This document shows, piece after piece, positions 24,727-25,672 of a stretch of DNA of 25,672 nt. Source of the stretch: Sutterella parvirubra YIT 11816 (GTDB taxonomy: Bacteria; Pseudomonadota; Gammaproteobacteria; Burkholderiales; Burkholderiaceae_F); contig NZ_JH604887.1 of NCBI RefSeq assembly GCF_000250875.1, forward strand, positions 18,845-44,516. Direction: 5' to 3'. Position numbers and translations under genes: made by a program. Positions within the stretch are counted from its first letter, which is position 1; each line of letters begins with the position of its first letter. Under the pieces are notes generated by a model. It did no database searches. It had not been told where the DNA came from and saw only the letters and a list, made by a program, of their open reading frames with translations.

Positions 24727-25672
24727 ATGCCCGACCGCGCCGTTCTCCTCACGGGCTCCATCGCCTACGACACCGTGCTCCACCACGCGAAGCGCTTCGA
24801 CGAATCGCTTCGTGCCGAGCACCTCGCGCACCTCAACCTCACCTTCTACGCCCCCGCCATGCGGCGCGATTTCGGCGGCTGCGCCGCCAACATCGCATAC
24901 GCGATGGCGAAGTTGGGAGGCAACCCCGTGCTCTGGGGCGCATTGGGCTCGGACGGTGCGCCCTACCGCGAACGCTTCGCGTCATGGCGGATGGATTTGT
25001 CCGGACTCGTCACGCTCCCCGACGTCTTCACGTCGCAATGCTTCATCACGACGGACGCGGCCGGGAACCAGTTGGCGAGCTTTCACCCGGGCGCGATGGA
25101 CCGCGCGCACGAAGCCCCCTGGCCCGACGCGGCGGACCCCGTGTTGGTCGCGATTTCGCCGGGCGGGCACGACGCAATGATCGCCCAAGCGGACGAAGCC
25201 CTGAAACGCGGCGTCCCCTACCTGTTCGACCCGGGGCAGGCCGTGCCGCTCTTTGAGGGGGATGAACTCCGCGAACTCGCGCTTCACGCCGCCTACGCCG
25301 CCTTCTCCGACTACGAAGCGGCGATGATCACCGAAAAGACCGGACTCACCCCCGAAGACCTCGCCCGAGCGGGCGTCACCGTCTTTCACACGCACGGGAG
25401 CCGCGGCTCCACGGTGCGCGTCGCGGGCGACGCGCACGCGTGGTCGGTTCCGGCGGCGCCGCTTCTGCTTCCTCCCGGCGCCGCGCCCGACCCCGTGGGT
25501 GCGGGCGACGCCTACCGCGGCGGCCTCCTCTGGGCGCTCGCCCGCGGGACGGATCCCGTCGAGGCCGCCCGCACGGCGAGCGTTGTCGGCGCGATGAAGG
25601 TGGAGAGCCGCGGGACGCAGGACTATGCGTTGTCGGAGCCCCTGATGCGCGAACGCCTCGGGACTCTGCCCG
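24727..25672 (+). CDS. PfkB-family carbohydrate/adenosine kinase (3' end outside window)
   Basis: A ribokinase-fold sugar or nucleoside kinase of the adenosine-kinase-like group found after prmA/DUF3426 genes in beta-proteobacteria. The visible 315 residues are nearly full length; no stop is reached before the window ends. Signature 1 is near 49-72 (FGGCAANIAYAMAKLGG), followed by GALGSDG. Signature 2 near the C-terminus reads DPVGAGDAYRGGLLWAL, with the catalytic Asp in GAGD; the residue before GAGD is Val where Thr is common. SDYEA and THGSRGS are also family-like. GAGG just upstream of the ATG may serve as ribosome site. The substrate cannot be decided from sequence. Confidence 0.9.
   Translation, partial: MPDRAVLLTGSIAYDTVLHHAKRFDESLRAEHLAHLNLTFYAPAMRRDFGGCAANIAYAMAKLGGNPVLWGALGSDGAPYRERFASWRMDLSGLVTLPDVFTSQCFITTDAAGNQLASFHPGAMDRAHEAPWPDAADPVLVAISPGGHDAMIAQADEALKRGVPYLFDPGQAVPLFEGDELRELALHAAYAAFSDYEAAMITEKTGLTPEDLARAGVTVFHTHGSRGSTVRVAGDAHAWSVPAAPLLLPPGAAPDPVGAGDAYRGGLLWALARGTDPVEAARTASVVGAMKVESRGTQDYALSEPLMRERLGTLP

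Overview
This is about 25.7 kb of GC-rich bacterial chromosome with dense, mostly housekeeping gene content. The gene set points to a betaproteobacterium of the order Burkholderiales. The clues are a tkt-gap-pgk run, accB-accC-prmA followed by a zinc-ribbon/DUF3426 membrane protein and a PfkB-type kinase, an mpl/YqiA-esterase/RNase II-like cluster, and a beta-type PGK motif. Frequent TTG leucine codons in otherwise GC-rich genes would fit a Sutterellaceae-like gut lineage, but that placement is inference. I see no rRNA or tRNA gene, CRISPR array, transposase or phage gene.

Layout. Positions 1-4850 (+): a phosphoethanolamine transferase (cell-surface lipid or glycan decoration), a DedA-family membrane protein and polyphosphate kinase 1, ending in a strong hairpin terminator. 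Positions 4897-11180 (-): transketolase, GAPDH, an AT-rich AT3/SGNH O-acyltransferase and phosphoglycerate kinase, transcribed in that order. The acyltransferase looks like a foreign insertion into a conserved central-carbon operon. Positions 11346-12080 (+): rsmE, divergent from tkt and converging on a lytic transglycosylase (-) with a shared bidirectional terminator. Positions 13295-13579 (+): a small KTSC-domain protein. Positions 13592-19816 (-): mpl (peptidoglycan tripeptide recycling), a YqiA-like esterase broken by one in-frame amber codon, an RNase II/RNB exonuclease, the magnesium channel/transporter MgtE and a small HAD phosphatase-like protein. Positions 20023-20718 (+): a protein I do not recognise. 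Positions 20719-21038: a 320-bp non-coding stretch with several hairpins, one of them terminator-like. Positions 21039-25672 (+): accB and accC (acetyl-CoA carboxylase), a strong terminator, prmA (methylates ribosomal protein L11), a zinc-ribbon membrane protein, and a PfkB kinase cut by the window end.

Functionally the window combines lower glycolysis and non-oxidative pentose phosphate enzymes, the first step of fatty acid synthesis, ribosome modification (RsmE, PrmA), RNA decay, wall turnover and recycling, and envelope modification. I found no clear new multi-gene defence or mobile system. The points most worth following are the acyltransferase inserted between gap and pgk, the amber codon directly before the nucleophile serine of the esterase, the structured leader upstream of accB, the unrecognised 231-residue protein, and a GAPDH whose NAD-selecting aspartate is replaced by serine.
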